From positions 1 to 22,605 of the IMG/VR virus record IMGVR_UViG_3300035228_002195: a DNA stretch of 22,605 nt. One strand, written 5' to 3'. The notes beneath the pieces are model-generated. The model saw only the letters and a program-made list of their open reading frames with translations. It did no database searches and was not told where the DNA came from. The number at the start of each line of letters is the position of its first letter. The first letter of the stretch is position 1. Position numbers and translations under genes: made by a program. Source of the DNA: a virus. This document shows positions 7,587 to 15,908 of this stretch, in pieces.

Positions 7587-7987
7587 AAACTGTCGGTTTA
7601 GACGGAAATGAATTTAATATGACGCTTACTGGATTAACAGCCAAAAGTAGTCTTAATAATAAATCAAGTTTTCATCTTTTAGCTAGGAATCTATTAAAAG
7701 ATATATATCCAACTTTACAAATTATAGAAGAAGTTTCTATACAAATACGTAAATCCGAAACACTTTATATGGATTTTTTTATACCTTTAAATAAAAAATG
7801 TATTGAAGTACACGGAGAACAGCATTATAAATTTACTCCTTTTTATCATAGAGGTAAAATAGATTTCTTAAAACAACAAAAAAGAGACAGAGAAAAAGTA
7901 GAATGGTGCTATATCAATAATATACAATATATAGAACTGCCGTATGATAAACAAGAAGATTGGCTAGAGATTATTAACAATGCATAA
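7583..7987 (+). CDS. Small PD-(D/E)XK / Vsr-like nuclease
   Basis: A 134-residue protein that looks like a compact metal-dependent endonuclease. The core reads Y-M-D64-F-F-I-P followed by C-I-E75-V-H77-G-E-Q-H-Y, then R101-D102-x-x-K and a strand ending in I-E-L-P-Y. This order (Asp, E-x-H/K, later D and a hydrophobic strand with Pro-Tyr) is typical of the Vsr/DUF559 branch of the PD-(D/E)XK superfamily, including the EDxHD homing endonucleases; the Lys is replaced by His. Possible roles are Holliday-junction or flap processing next to the recombinase, or homing. It starts on the recombinase stop (ATGA, 7583-7586), so it is co-translated with it. Fold fairly likely; cellular role not known. 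Confidence 0.6.
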   Translation: MKTVGLDGNEFNMTLTGLTAKSSLNNKSSFHLLARNLLKDIYPTLQIIEEVSIQIRKSETLYMDFFIPLNKKCIEVHGEQHYKFTPFYHRGKIDFLKQQKRDREKVEWCYINNIQYIELPYDKQEDWLEIINNA

Positions 7988-8474
7988 AAACAGTAAAGAA
8001 GAATTAGAATATTGGGATAAAATTCTAGATGAATATGAAAATTCAATAGGACTACCTAATGTTGCACAAAATGCTGAAAATTCTAAAGAGCTAGATGAAT
8101 ATCTTAATATGTCTAGAGACGTTATAGAAAAACTCACTCCAGAAGATTGTGCTCAAATATCTTATAGATTAGGACAAATTGCATTTCATATCCAAAGAAC
8201 TTTAAATCGTGAAATAGCTAGGCACAATTGGGCAGAAGATTCTGTGAAACTGGTTATCGCAGAAGAACTTAATAATTATAAAGGCTATGGGTATATCGAA
8301 AAATTTTATCAAGCTGTAAAAAACAACGATAAAGCTAGTAGTTTGTATAAGATACAGAAATACGCTAAACAAAGAATGGATAGATTAGGATATTTATCAA
8401 ATAGTGTAAAAAATCTCTCCGATATTATTCTCGCAATACAAAGGAATAAGGTGAAAAATGCCAACCAATCGTAA
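7980..8474 (+). CDS. Helical protein, possible UvsY-type recombination mediator
   Basis: A 164-residue, almost all-helical, charged protein with no catalytic motifs. Residues 60-160 form long helices (ISYRLGQIAFHIQRTLNREI, then NYKGYGYIEKFYQAV, then YAKQRMDRLGYLSNSVKNLS). Its place directly after the RecA/UvsX-like gene and nuclease, its size and its helix-only character recall T4 UvsY, which loads UvsX onto SSB-coated ssDNA; the closing block of aromatic and Arg residues before the last helix is also loosely similar. This is positional inference, not a detected homology. It overlaps both neighbours (8 and 17 bases), consistent with co-translation. Confidence 0.6.
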   Translation: MHKNSKEELEYWDKILDEYENSIGLPNVAQNAENSKELDEYLNMSRDVIEKLTPEDCAQISYRLGQIAFHIQRTLNREIARHNWAEDSVKLVIAEELNNYKGYGYIEKFYQAVKNNDKASSLYKIQKYAKQRMDRLGYLSNSVKNLSDIILAIQRNKVKNANQS

Positions 8475-8907
8475 TAAAAAAGATTTATTAAAAAACCCAG
8501 AACAAATCCAACAGATGATAGAACTTCTTCAGACCATGCTAGAGCAACAAGAAGAAGACGAACCAGAACCTACTCCAAAAAAGAGAACAAAAAAAGCAAC
8601 AAAAAAGAAAGTATCTAAAAGAACCTCTACCTCAAGGAGTACCAATACAACAACAAGCAAAAAACAACCCGCTAACGATAAGCCAGTTAATAAATTCTTA
8701 TCTATGCCAGAAGCTAATATGTATAAAGAAGATAAAGAAATAGCCAAAAAACTTTATAAACACCCTCCTGTTCCTCGTAGAAGATCAGCTCAAAGCATCA
8801 GAGTTAAATGTCGCATATGTGGTAAAGAAGAAACAACTAATCCTGATTTGATATGGGGTGGAGTAGAGAGATTTAAATGTAATAAGTGTTCATCATCATC
8901 TGGTTAA
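8458..8907 (+). CDS. Basic-linker zinc-ribbon protein before the helicase
   Basis: A 149-residue protein in three parts: a helical N-terminus with Glu/Gln-rich sequence (1-35), a low-complexity Lys/Thr/Ser linker (40-70) and a C-terminal zinc ribbon with C118-x2-C121 and C141-x2-C144, ending in a Ser run. The zinc ribbon (VKCRICGKEE, then RFKCNKC) suits a nucleic-acid or protein contact. No enzyme motif is visible. Its place just before the DnaB-like helicase allows a role as replication or transcription accessory, but nothing in the sequence proves it. An AAGGTG three bases before ATG 8458 is close for a ribosome site; the start overlaps the previous gene by 17 bases. Confidence 0.68.
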   Translation: MPTNRNKKDLLKNPEQIQQMIELLQTMLEQQEEDEPEPTPKKRTKKATKKKVSKRTSTSRSTNTTTSKKQPANDKPVNKFLSMPEANMYKEDKEIAKKLYKHPPVPRRRSAQSIRVKCRICGKEETTNPDLIWGGVERFKCNKCSSSSG

Positions 8908-8911
8908 TATT

Positions 8912-10384
8912 ATGTCAAAAAGAAAACAAACCCTTACAGACCCATCAGCAGAAAGAGCTGTTCTATCCGGAATATGTCAACACGGAGAAACAGCTTTCTT
9001 AGATGTCTCTGATATACTATCTAATACGTCTTTTACTATAGACAGCAACCAATTAATATATGCCTGCATTGCGCAAATATATCATAATGATAGTGACGCT
9101 GTTATAGATCTAGCATATATGTATTCAGCTGCTCAAGAATTAGGATATTCTGAAATTCTGTCAGCCAAAGAAGAAGTATTACATGTTAAAGCTATTCTAG
9201 ATTTTCCTGTTGAAAAATCGAATATTCGTAAGTTTGCTACAAAAATTAAAAAACTAGAAATCACTAGAAACATTTCAGAACAATTAGAATCAGCACAATC
9301 AGAATTAGAGGGTGTGACAGGATCTGAAAGTATTAATGATATTCTAAATATAGCAGAAAGCAAGGTTTTAGATCTAAGTGATTCTTTAAGCGATGGAGAC
9401 AACGCTCCTGCGTCTATCGGAGCAACTATAGATGAATATATTGATTATTTAGAAAACAATACTGTTACACAAGTAGGTCTGTCTACAGGATTCCACATAT
9501 ATGATCAAGCTATAGGTGGAGGTCTAAGGAAAGCTACTGTTAATGTTATAGCTGCTAGACCTAAGACAGGTAAAACGCTTTTAGCAGATAACATGGGTCA
9601 TTTTTTAGCAGACAACGGCATCCCTGTATTAAATATGGATACCGAAATGACTACAGAAGATCATATTCACAGAATTATAGCTATGATGACAGAAATCGAT
9701 ATGAAAACTATTGAAACGGGCAAATTCAAAGAATCACCAGATTTAAAAAGAAAAGTCTATGAAGCTAGAGATAAGTTAAAGAACCTTAAATTATACTACA
9801 AGTCTATTGCCGGTAAATCATTTGATGAACAGCTTTCTATCATGAGAAGATGGCTAATGAAAGAAGTTGGTTTTAATGAAGATGGGACAGCTAAAGACTG
9901 CGTTGTTTTTTATGACTATTTAAAATTAATGGATAGTCAGGGTATGAGCCAAGATATGAAAGAATATCAAGTACTTGGCTTCATGATGACATCATTGCAT
10001 AATTTTGCCACTAAATATAAAATACCAGTAGTTGCCTTTGTTCAATTAAACAGAGACGGTATTACTAAAGAAAGTACTGATACTGCTTCTGGTTCCGATA
10101 GAATCGTGTGGCTTTGTAGTAATTTTTCAATATTTAAACGTAAGTCAGACGAAGAGATTGCAGAAGACGGAGCGGCTAACGGCAATCGAAAACTAATACC
10201 TGTCATCAGTAGGCATGGTGGAGGATTAGACGATAACGATTATATCAATTGTCATATGAAAGGCTGGTGTGCTAAAATATCTGAAGGACGAACTAAATTG
10301 GAATTATCAACAAACCCTACTAATACTTTTAAAATTAACGATGAATCAAACAATGACTCAGAAGAAGAAATACCGTTCGTTTAG
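8912..10384 (+). CDS. dnaB: DnaB-like replicative DNA helicase
   Basis: A 490-residue hexameric helicase of the DnaB/gp41 superfamily 4, which would unwind the fork and work with the adjacent primase. Residues 1-110 form the usual small helical N-terminal domain (it begins PSAERAVLSGI as in DnaB), followed by a linker. The RecA-like C-terminal domain starts near 'GLSTGFHIYDQAIGGGLRKA'. The Walker A is ARPKTGKT (215-222). The H1a strand is NMDTEMT. The Walker B is VVFYD (331-335), and H3 includes 'VAFVQLNRDG'. The C-terminal 35 residues are acidic and probably disordered. No helicase loader was recognised, although the two preceding genes are unidentified. The gene overlaps the primase start by 44 (or 32) bases. 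Confidence 0.9.
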   Translation: MSKRKQTLTDPSAERAVLSGICQHGETAFLDVSDILSNTSFTIDSNQLIYACIAQIYHNDSDAVIDLAYMYSAAQELGYSEILSAKEEVLHVKAILDFPVEKSNIRKFATKIKKLEITRNISEQLESAQSELEGVTGSESINDILNIAESKVLDLSDSLSDGDNAPASIGATIDEYIDYLENNTVTQVGLSTGFHIYDQAIGGGLRKATVNVIAARPKTGKTLLADNMGHFLADNGIPVLNMDTEMTTEDHIHRIIAMMTEIDMKTIETGKFKESPDLKRKVYEARDKLKNLKLYYKSIAGKSFDEQLSIMRRWLMKEVGFNEDGTAKDCVVFYDYLKLMDSQGMSQDMKEYQVLGFMMTSLHNFATKYKIPVVAFVQLNRDGITKESTDTASGSDRIVWLCSNFSIFKRKSDEEIAEDGAANGNRKLIPVISRHGGGLDDNDYINCHMKGWCAKISEGRTKLELSTNPTNTFKINDESNNDSEEEIPFV

Positions 10385-11507
10385 CCAGCCTGAGATTAAA
10401 GCAATTTGCGATGAGCTGTGCGATAATATAGACTTATTATGCGAAACATTTGACTTAGATTGTAAAACGTCAAATAAAATGATAACAATGTCTTGTCCTA
10501 TTCATGGAGGAGACAATGAATCTGCATTAAATTTATATCATACAGGAGATACTTACAGAGGCAACTGGGTATGCAGAACACATCATTGTGAAAAAATATT
10601 TCAACCTTCTATTATAGGTTTCTTAAGAGGTATTTTATCTGTCAAAGACAAAGGTTGGGAAGAAGAAGGCGATGATATGTTTTCATTTAATGAAACATTA
10701 GATATGGCTTTAAAATTAATAGATAAAAATATTGGTGATATTAAAATTAATACAATTAATAAGGATAAAAGAAATTTTATACAAAAAGTCCAAAGCATAG
10801 CAGATGTAAAGAATTCCAGATCTAATAGTCCTACTAGAGAAACAGTAAGAAAATTCTTATCTATTCCAGCTCAATACTATATAGATAGGGGTTTTTCATC
10901 TAAAATATTAGATAAGTATGATGTGGGTTATTGTGATAATCCAAACAAAGAGATGTTTGACAGAGTGGTTGTCCCTGTTTATGATATGAATTATACACAT
11001 ATGGTTGGCTGTACAGGTAGAAGCGTATATGATCGATGTGATAAATGTAAATTATTCCATAGTTCCGAGAACCCTTGTGTTGATAAGAAGTATGGTTGGA
11101 AATATTCTAAATGGAGGCATAATAAAGATTTTAAATCCAAAGATCATTTATATAATATTTGGTTTGCTAAAAAACATATTTTAGAAACAGGTGTAGCTGT
11201 TATAGTTGAAAGTCCAGGTAATGTATGGAGATTAGAAGAAGCTGGTATTAAAAATGCTGTAGCTATTTTTGGGACATCTTTGAGCGATAGGCAAAAAATG
11301 TTATTAGACTGTTCTGGTGCTATGTCATTATGTTTAATTTTAGATTCTGACGAAGCAGGCAATACTGCTAGAGAACAAATTAAAGAGAAATGTTATAGAA
11401 CTTATAACGTTAAAGATATTTTTGTTAAGGAAAACGATATCGCAGATATGGACATCTCTGATATTCAAAGCATAATTACTCCGGAGATCGAAAAAATTTA
11501 TGTGTAA
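10341..11507 (+). CDS. DnaG-type DNA primase (zinc finger + TOPRIM)
   Basis: A 388-residue primase that would make RNA primers at the fork. The N-terminal zinc-binding domain has C52-P-I-H55 and C78-x4-C83, close to the CHC2 finger that reads ssDNA. A second Cys group (C233-x2-C236 and C246) lies before the catalytic core and may be another metal site. The TOPRIM core is clear: V-I-V-E290-S-P with a following Gly, and L-D335-S-D337-E-A-G, the acidic metal-binding motifs. There is no fused helicase domain, so it is a stand-alone primase like T4 gp61 or DnaG. The frame is open from further upstream, but ATG 10341 or ATG 10353 inside the helicase end are the realistic starts; neither has a strong ribosome site. 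The stop overlaps the next gene by 8 bases. Confidence 0.85.
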   Translation: MNQTMTQKKKYRSFSQPEIKAICDELCDNIDLLCETFDLDCKTSNKMITMSCPIHGGDNESALNLYHTGDTYRGNWVCRTHHCEKIFQPSIIGFLRGILSVKDKGWEEEGDDMFSFNETLDMALKLIDKNIGDIKINTINKDKRNFIQKVQSIADVKNSRSNSPTRETVRKFLSIPAQYYIDRGFSSKILDKYDVGYCDNPNKEMFDRVVVPVYDMNYTHMVGCTGRSVYDRCDKCKLFHSSENPCVDKKYGWKYSKWRHNKDFKSKDHLYNIWFAKKHILETGVAVIVESPGNVWRLEEAGIKNAVAIFGTSLSDRQKMLLDCSGAMSLCLILDSDEAGNTAREQIKEKCYRTYNVKDIFVKENDIADMDISDIQSIITPEIEKIYV

Positions 11508-12096
11508 TATTATCGCTATCGCTGGCCGAAAACAATCTGGTAAAACCACATCAGCTGAATTTATTAAAAAAACTTTTGAAGACAATAAATTAGGATCAGC
11601 TAAGATATACAACTTTGCAGATCCTTTGAAAAAAGATGTTTGTATGAATATTTTTGGCTTAACTTATCATCAGTGTTACGGTTCTGATGAATCTAAAAAC
11701 GAATTAGTAAATTGTTACTGGCCCGGAACTAACTCTAAAATGACAGCTAGAGAAGTAATGCAGTATGTTGGTACAGACGTTTTCAGAAAAATTCAACAGA
11801 ACGTATGGGCTGACGCAACTATTTATAAAATACAATCTGAAAAACCTGATCTAGCAATTGTTGCTGATTGTAGATTTCCTAACGAGGTTGAAGTTATTAC
11901 AGCGGTTTCTGGATTAGCCATTAAATTAAACAGAAATCCTTATAATTCTAATCATGCTAGTGAAGCAGCTCTCGATTCAGATGTTTATGATCAAACTAAT
12001 TTCGATCTTATTTTAAATAATCAAACATTAAATATACATCAGCAAAATATTTTTATTAAAGAATTTTTATCATCTAAAGGAGTCTTACCATTATAA
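11500..12096 (+). CDS. Deoxynucleoside monophosphate kinase
   Basis: A 198-residue P-loop kinase like T4 gene 1 dNMP kinase, which phosphorylates dNMPs to dNDPs. Visible: the strand and P-loop IIAIAGRKQSGKTT (GRKQSGKT at 9-16); the family's FADPLK segment around residue 40; 'TAREVMQYVGTDVFR', the substrate-binding helix; and 'IVADCRFPNEVEVI', the lid/Walker-B-like strand typical of this family. It completes the nucleotide-supply set with the deaminase and reductase, although it sits in the replisome block. The start overlaps the primase stop by eight bases and has no clear ribosome site, so coupling is probable. The last bases of the gene contain the ribosome site of the next gene. Confidence 0.87.
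   Translation: MCNIIAIAGRKQSGKTTSAEFIKKTFEDNKLGSAKIYNFADPLKKDVCMNIFGLTYHQCYGSDESKNELVNCYWPGTNSKMTAREVMQYVGTDVFRKIQQNVWADATIYKIQSEKPDLAIVADCRFPNEVEVITAVSGLAIKLNRNPYNSNHASEAALDSDVYDQTNFDLILNNQTLNIHQQNIFIKEFLSSKGVLPL
12076..12092 (+). promoter_or_regulatory. Shine-Dalgarno with ATT start codon
   Basis: AAAGGAG (12076-12082) is a perfect ribosome site with no ATG, GTG or TTG at the right distance in the nuclease frame. Seven bases later is ATT (12090), in frame with the nuclease. Only ATT/ATA codons (12090, 12093, 12096) are available between the upstream stop (12075-12077) and conserved-looking protein sequence. Confidence 0.55.
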
Positions 12097-13154
12097 TTAC
12101 ATACTTTAGAAGTTCTTCTTACGGAACACATAATATGTGTGAACAACAATACTTTATAGAATACGTATTGGGCCGTAGAGGTTCTTCTAACAAAAAAGCA
12201 GATAAAGGAACTATTGTACATAAAGTCTTAGAAATATTAGCTGTGATGAAAAAAGCACAACAAGACAATCTTAAAACTATTGAAGACGACATTATTGGTA
12301 CTATAGATTTGTCAGTATCAGATATGTTTGATGATAAATTTGTACTATCTTTATCAAATAGTATTTATAATTATTACACATCACAGTTTTCTCACCACGA
12401 ATGGTTTGACAAAGACAGAAAAGATTGTATACTATGGGTAAGCAAGACTCTTAGATCAAATAATAGATTGTTTGATCCTAGACTAAGGAATGTTTTTAGA
12501 GTAGAACAACACTTTGATTTTTCAATAGATAAAGATTGGGCCAAGTATATATACGATAATAATGGGGAAAAGCTAGAAGGACAGTTATCTGTTAAGGGTA
12601 CTATTGATTTGATTACTCAATTAGATGATAATACTTTAGAAATTGTAGATTGGAAAACAGGTAAGCGTTTAGATTGGGCCACGGGTGAAGAAAAAACTCA
12701 GAAAAAACTAGAGAAAGATCCACAATTAAAATTATATCATTATGCTATCAATAGATTATTTCCAGAATTTGATTATATTATCACTACCATTAACTTCATG
12801 AATGATGGAGGTCCATTTTCTGTGTGTTTTGATAATAGAGACAATGCCATTGAAGCTGAATATATGATACGACAAAAATACGAAAGAATTAAGCATACGA
12901 CCAAACCAGTATTAAGTAAAAGTTGGAAATGTACTAAATTGTGTCATTTCGGTAAAAACAACTTTATTACAGATGAGCATGTGCCGCCTATGTCTGAATA
13001 TAGAGACCATAAGTTAACTCGTAAAGACGAAATAATGACTCAATGCGAACAGATTAAACATGATACAGAAGTCAACGGTATGGATTATGTTGTAGAGCAT
13101 TATCAAATACCAGGATATTCAGTTAATACTTACAAAGCCCCAGGAGAAGTTTGA
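12090..13154 (+). CDS. RecB/Cas4-like PD-(D/E)XK exonuclease
   Basis: About 354 residues if it starts at ATT 12090; the first ATG is at 12135. It resembles RecB-type nuclease domains (Cas4, AddB C-terminus, phage exonucleases) that degrade or process DNA ends. Visible, numbered from ATT 12090: S-S-S-Y then M-C17-E-Q-Q-Y-F, the usual N-terminal helix; H44 in GTIVHKVLE; G-T-I-D173-L-I; E-I-V-D187-W-K189-T-G (the catalytic pair); and Q-L-K-L-Y-H-Y (the QxxxY motif). Near the end W-K-C281-x3-C285 recalls the Fe-S Cys cluster of Cas4/AddB, but not all four Cys are found, so a cluster is doubtful. The N-terminal helix lies upstream of the first ATG, which argues for the ATT start. Its place before the polymerase suggests a replication or recombination nuclease, not CRISPR. 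Stop overlaps the next ATG by one base. Confidence 0.82.
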   Translation: MIITYFRSSSYGTHNMCEQQYFIEYVLGRRGSSNKKADKGTIVHKVLEILAVMKKAQQDNLKTIEDDIIGTIDLSVSDMFDDKFVLSLSNSIYNYYTSQFSHHEWFDKDRKDCILWVSKTLRSNNRLFDPRLRNVFRVEQHFDFSIDKDWAKYIYDNNGEKLEGQLSVKGTIDLITQLDDNTLEIVDWKTGKRLDWATGEEKTQKKLEKDPQLKLYHYAINRLFPEFDYIITTINFMNDGGPFSVCFDNRDNAIEAEYMIRQKYERIKHTTKPVLSKSWKCTKLCHFGKNNFITDEHVPPMSEYRDHKLTRKDEIMTQCEQIKHDTEVNGMDYVVEHYQIPGYSVNTYKAPGEV

Positions 13155-15037
13155 TGTACACCCCATTGCATGTTCATACTCATTATAGCCTATTGGATGG
13201 TTTATCTAAACCTAATCAGATTGTTAACAGATGCAAAAAGTTAGGTATTAAATCTTGCGCCATTACAGATCATGGTACAATTTCTGGTAATATTGATTTT
13301 TATAAGACATTGAAAAAAAATGATATTAAACCAATTATGGGCTGCGAACTATATATTAGTACTCAAAGTGCTGACATTAAAGACAAATCTAATAGATCTC
13401 TTTCCCATATGGTAGTCCTTTGCAAAAATTATCAAGGATGGAAAGATTTAATTAATTTAGTTTCTCTATCAAACAGTTCTGAATATTTTTATCATAAGCC
13501 TAGACTTGATTTGCAATTAATAAAGAAACATTTAAAAGGTAATAAAAACTTAATATGTATTTCAGGGCATCCCGGATCGACACTTTGTAACGCTATATAT
13601 GATTTTGACACAGCGTCTATGAAAGAAGATTGGGAAAATAAAGCGTCAGAACATTTAAAGGTTTTACAAGATGTATTTGGTAAACAGAATGTTTTTGTCG
13701 AAATACAACTTATGGATACAGAAAATACAGATCAACAAACCATAGGTTTGAATTTAAGGAAATTTTCTAAGGATAGTAAAATACAAAGAGTAGCCACTAT
13801 CGATGCTCACTATTGCGAATTAGCAGATGCTGTCGATCAGAGAGTAGTATTATGCAGTTCTTTAAAAGTAACGCTACCTGAAATATCTCAAAAAATTATT
13901 AATAATGAGAAGATACCCATGTCAACCTTCTTTACTTCTGATAAATTTTATATCTTATCACCAAAAGAAATGGAAAAAATACATGACAAAATAGAATTAA
14001 GAAACACTACCAAGATTGACGATATGTGTGAAGACTATGATATTTTATTGCCTCCAACATTACCTAATTTTAACTGTCCAGATAAACAATCTTCTATTGA
14101 ATATATTACAGAACTTTGCAGACAAGGATGGAGAGAGAAAATACAAAATAATATCCCCAAAGAACAACATCAATCTTATGTAGACCGAGTTAAAAAAGAA
14201 TTTGAAGTATTAGAAGCAGCTAATTTAGCTAGTTACTTTTTAATAGTTAGAGATATTGTAAATTATGTTAAATCACAAAAATGTTTACCCGGTCCCGGCA
14301 GGGGTAGTGCTGCTGGGTGCTTAGTGTCATACTTAATAGGTATAACATCTATAGACCCTCTAAAATATAATCTAATTTTCGAAAGATTTTATAATACAGG
14401 AAGAAATACAGAAACACATATCTCTATGCCTGATATCGATGTAGATGTTCCAATTGAACATAGAGAAGACATTATTAATTATATAAAAAATAAATACGGT
14501 ATAGATAAAGTATCCCAAATGATTACGTTTAATACTCTGAAAGGTCGTGGAGCATTAAAAGAAGTATTAAGGGTATATGGTAATATTACTTTTGAAGAAA
14601 TGAATCGTATTACTAAAAGCATACCAGACGAAGCTAAGATTGCCGACGAATTACAAGAAATGAAAGGCGAAGACGGACAAGCTTCTATTATTAGGTGGGC
14701 TTTAGAAAATAACGGTAAGCAATTAAAAGAATGGTGCTATTTAGATGACGAAGGAGAGCTACAAGGCCCTCTTGCGAAAAGATTCGAACAGGCTATAAGA
14801 TTAGAGGGATCAAAATATAATCAGTCTAAACATGCTGCTGGTATAGCTATAGCAAACGAATCATTAAGTGGTATATGTCCTATGATTTGGGACTCCAAAA
14901 CAAAACAGAATATTGCAGGATTTGAAATGGTGGATCTCGAATCTATCGGAGTTATCAAATTTGATATTCTTGGTATTGCTCTTTTAGATAAAATTATGAA
15001 TGTTAAACATATACTTAAAGACAGGATTTTATTATAA
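13154..15037 (+). CDS. DNA polymerase III alpha, N-terminal part (PHP + palm)
   Basis: A 627-residue N-terminal portion of a family C polymerase (DnaE type). The PHP domain is intact: H6-V-H8-x-H10, ITDHG (39-41) and G-C-E65-L-Y. The palm follows, with GPGRGS (380-385, the nucleotide-binding loop) and PDIDVD (D427 and D429, catalytic Asps). The third catalytic Asp is D604 in KFDILGI. The protein stops 23 residues later, just after the helix that follows the third Asp. A complete DnaE continues with fingers and DNA-binding domains; here these are in the gene at 15909-17516. No intein motif is present at the C-terminus. ATG 13154 is preferred over TTG 13151 because AGGAG (13142-13146) is seven bases upstream. 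Function as a two-chain enzyme is inference; both parts keep their key residues. Confidence 0.9.
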   Translation: MYTPLHVHTHYSLLDGLSKPNQIVNRCKKLGIKSCAITDHGTISGNIDFYKTLKKNDIKPIMGCELYISTQSADIKDKSNRSLSHMVVLCKNYQGWKDLINLVSLSNSSEYFYHKPRLDLQLIKKHLKGNKNLICISGHPGSTLCNAIYDFDTASMKEDWENKASEHLKVLQDVFGKQNVFVEIQLMDTENTDQQTIGLNLRKFSKDSKIQRVATIDAHYCELADAVDQRVVLCSSLKVTLPEISQKIINNEKIPMSTFFTSDKFYILSPKEMEKIHDKIELRNTTKIDDMCEDYDILLPPTLPNFNCPDKQSSIEYITELCRQGWREKIQNNIPKEQHQSYVDRVKKEFEVLEAANLASYFLIVRDIVNYVKSQKCLPGPGRGSAAGCLVSYLIGITSIDPLKYNLIFERFYNTGRNTETHISMPDIDVDVPIEHREDIINYIKNKYGIDKVSQMITFNTLKGRGALKEVLRVYGNITFEEMNRITKSIPDEAKIADELQEMKGEDGQASIIRWALENNGKQLKEWCYLDDEGELQGPLAKRFEQAIRLEGSKYNQSKHAAGIAIANESLSGICPMIWDSKTKQNIAGFEMVDLESIGVIKFDILGIALLDKIMNVKHILKDRILL

Positions 15038-15213
15038 TGTTATTCGTAGATATTCCGGAAGGGAAACGCTTTCGACATAAAGATCAAACATATTTAAAAA
15101 TTAGAGACATAAAAGTATCCTGTTGTAAAATTACAGCTAATGCTATTAGACTAACAGACAACGAACAAGTATTATTTAAACACAAAACAGAAATAGGTGA
15201 CATAGATGATTAG
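15037..15213 (+). CDS. Small unknown phage protein inside the polymerase split
   Basis: A 58-residue ORF, starting on the stop of the polymerase N-part (TAATG, 15035-15039) and ending inside the exonuclease gene start. It begins MLFVDIPEGKRFRHKDQTYL and has the look of a small beta-barrel common in phages: P-x-G-K-x-F-x-x-x-x-x-x-Y-x-K near the start, then N-A-I-R-L-x-D in the second half. Its tight coupling to both neighbours suggests it is real. No function is known; it may stabilise the polymerase parts, but this is only a positional guess. Confidence 0.6.
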   Translation: MLFVDIPEGKRFRHKDQTYLKIRDIKVSCCKITANAIRLTDNEQVLFKHKTEIGDIDD

Positions 15214-15898
15214 AAATAAAATTTGTGTATTTGATTTTGAAACAGATGGAAAGAACCCTAAAGAATGCAGCCCTGTACAATTATCAGCTGTAATGGTCGA
15301 TCCATTTAAATTAGAAATTATTGATAAATCAGAATTTAATATTTTCCTGAAACCAGATAAACTAGTAAACACAGAGCTGGACAACCCTTATACTGATTCT
15401 GATATTTTGGAATGGCACGGAAAAGTAAAGGCAATATCGGCTGAAAAAGTATTGTCAGATTGGAAACAATATCCAGACCAAAAACAGGCATGGGGACAGT
15501 TTGTTTCTTATCTAGATAAATATCATTTAAACGGAGGTAGAAAATCTCAATTTACAGCACCTATTGCTGCAGGTTATAATATACTAAAATTTGATATGAC
15601 TATTGTTAATCGCCTCAGTGTGAAGTATGATAATGTGAATAAAGAACAAGAAACCTGTCTTTTTCATCCTAGAGACAAAGTAGACCTAATGCATGTTCTG
15701 TTCATGTGGACGTCCTATATTTCTGAAGTTAAATCCTTATCCCTGGATAATATGAGAGATTATTTAGGTCTTAGTAAGGATAATGCTCATGATGCCATTA
15801 AAGATGTTAAAGACTGTGCTGATATTTTAATTAGATTTTTAAGATTACATAAGGACCTAAGTAAGAAAATAAAGTTTAAGGACGCTTTCAAAAATTGA
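15206..15898 (+). CDS. DEDDh 3'-5' exonuclease (DnaQ-like, probable proofreader)
   Basis: A 230-residue exonuclease of the DnaQ/epsilon superfamily. All three Exo motifs are visible: D10-F-E12-T (Exo I), G-Y-N125-x4-D130 (Exo II), and H195-D-A-x-x-D200 (Exo III, with His, so DEDDh type). The metal-binding acids are D10, E12, D130 and D200. An insertion of about 40 residues between Exo I and Exo II makes it longer than the E. coli epsilon core. It lies between the two halves of the family C polymerase, so it is very probably the separate proofreading subunit. In Gram-positive PolC the exonuclease sits inside the polymerase chain; here it sits inside the polymerase locus as its own gene. Start ATG 15206 has AGGTGA five bases upstream and overlaps the previous gene by eight bases. 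Confidence 0.87.
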   Translation: MIRNKICVFDFETDGKNPKECSPVQLSAVMVDPFKLEIIDKSEFNIFLKPDKLVNTELDNPYTDSDILEWHGKVKAISAEKVLSDWKQYPDQKQAWGQFVSYLDKYHLNGGRKSQFTAPIAAGYNILKFDMTIVNRLSVKYDNVNKEQETCLFHPRDKVDLMHVLFMWTSYISEVKSLSLDNMRDYLGLSKDNAHDAIKDVKDCADILIRFLRLHKDLSKKIKFKDAFKN

Positions 15899-15908
15899 GT
15901 AAATACAA

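Noticed and set aside
12090-13154. CRISPR-associated Cas4
   Set aside because: The nuclease is Cas4/RecB-like, but no repeats, spacers or other cas genes are present, and the full Cys set of Cas4 is not seen. A phage replication or recombination nuclease is simpler.
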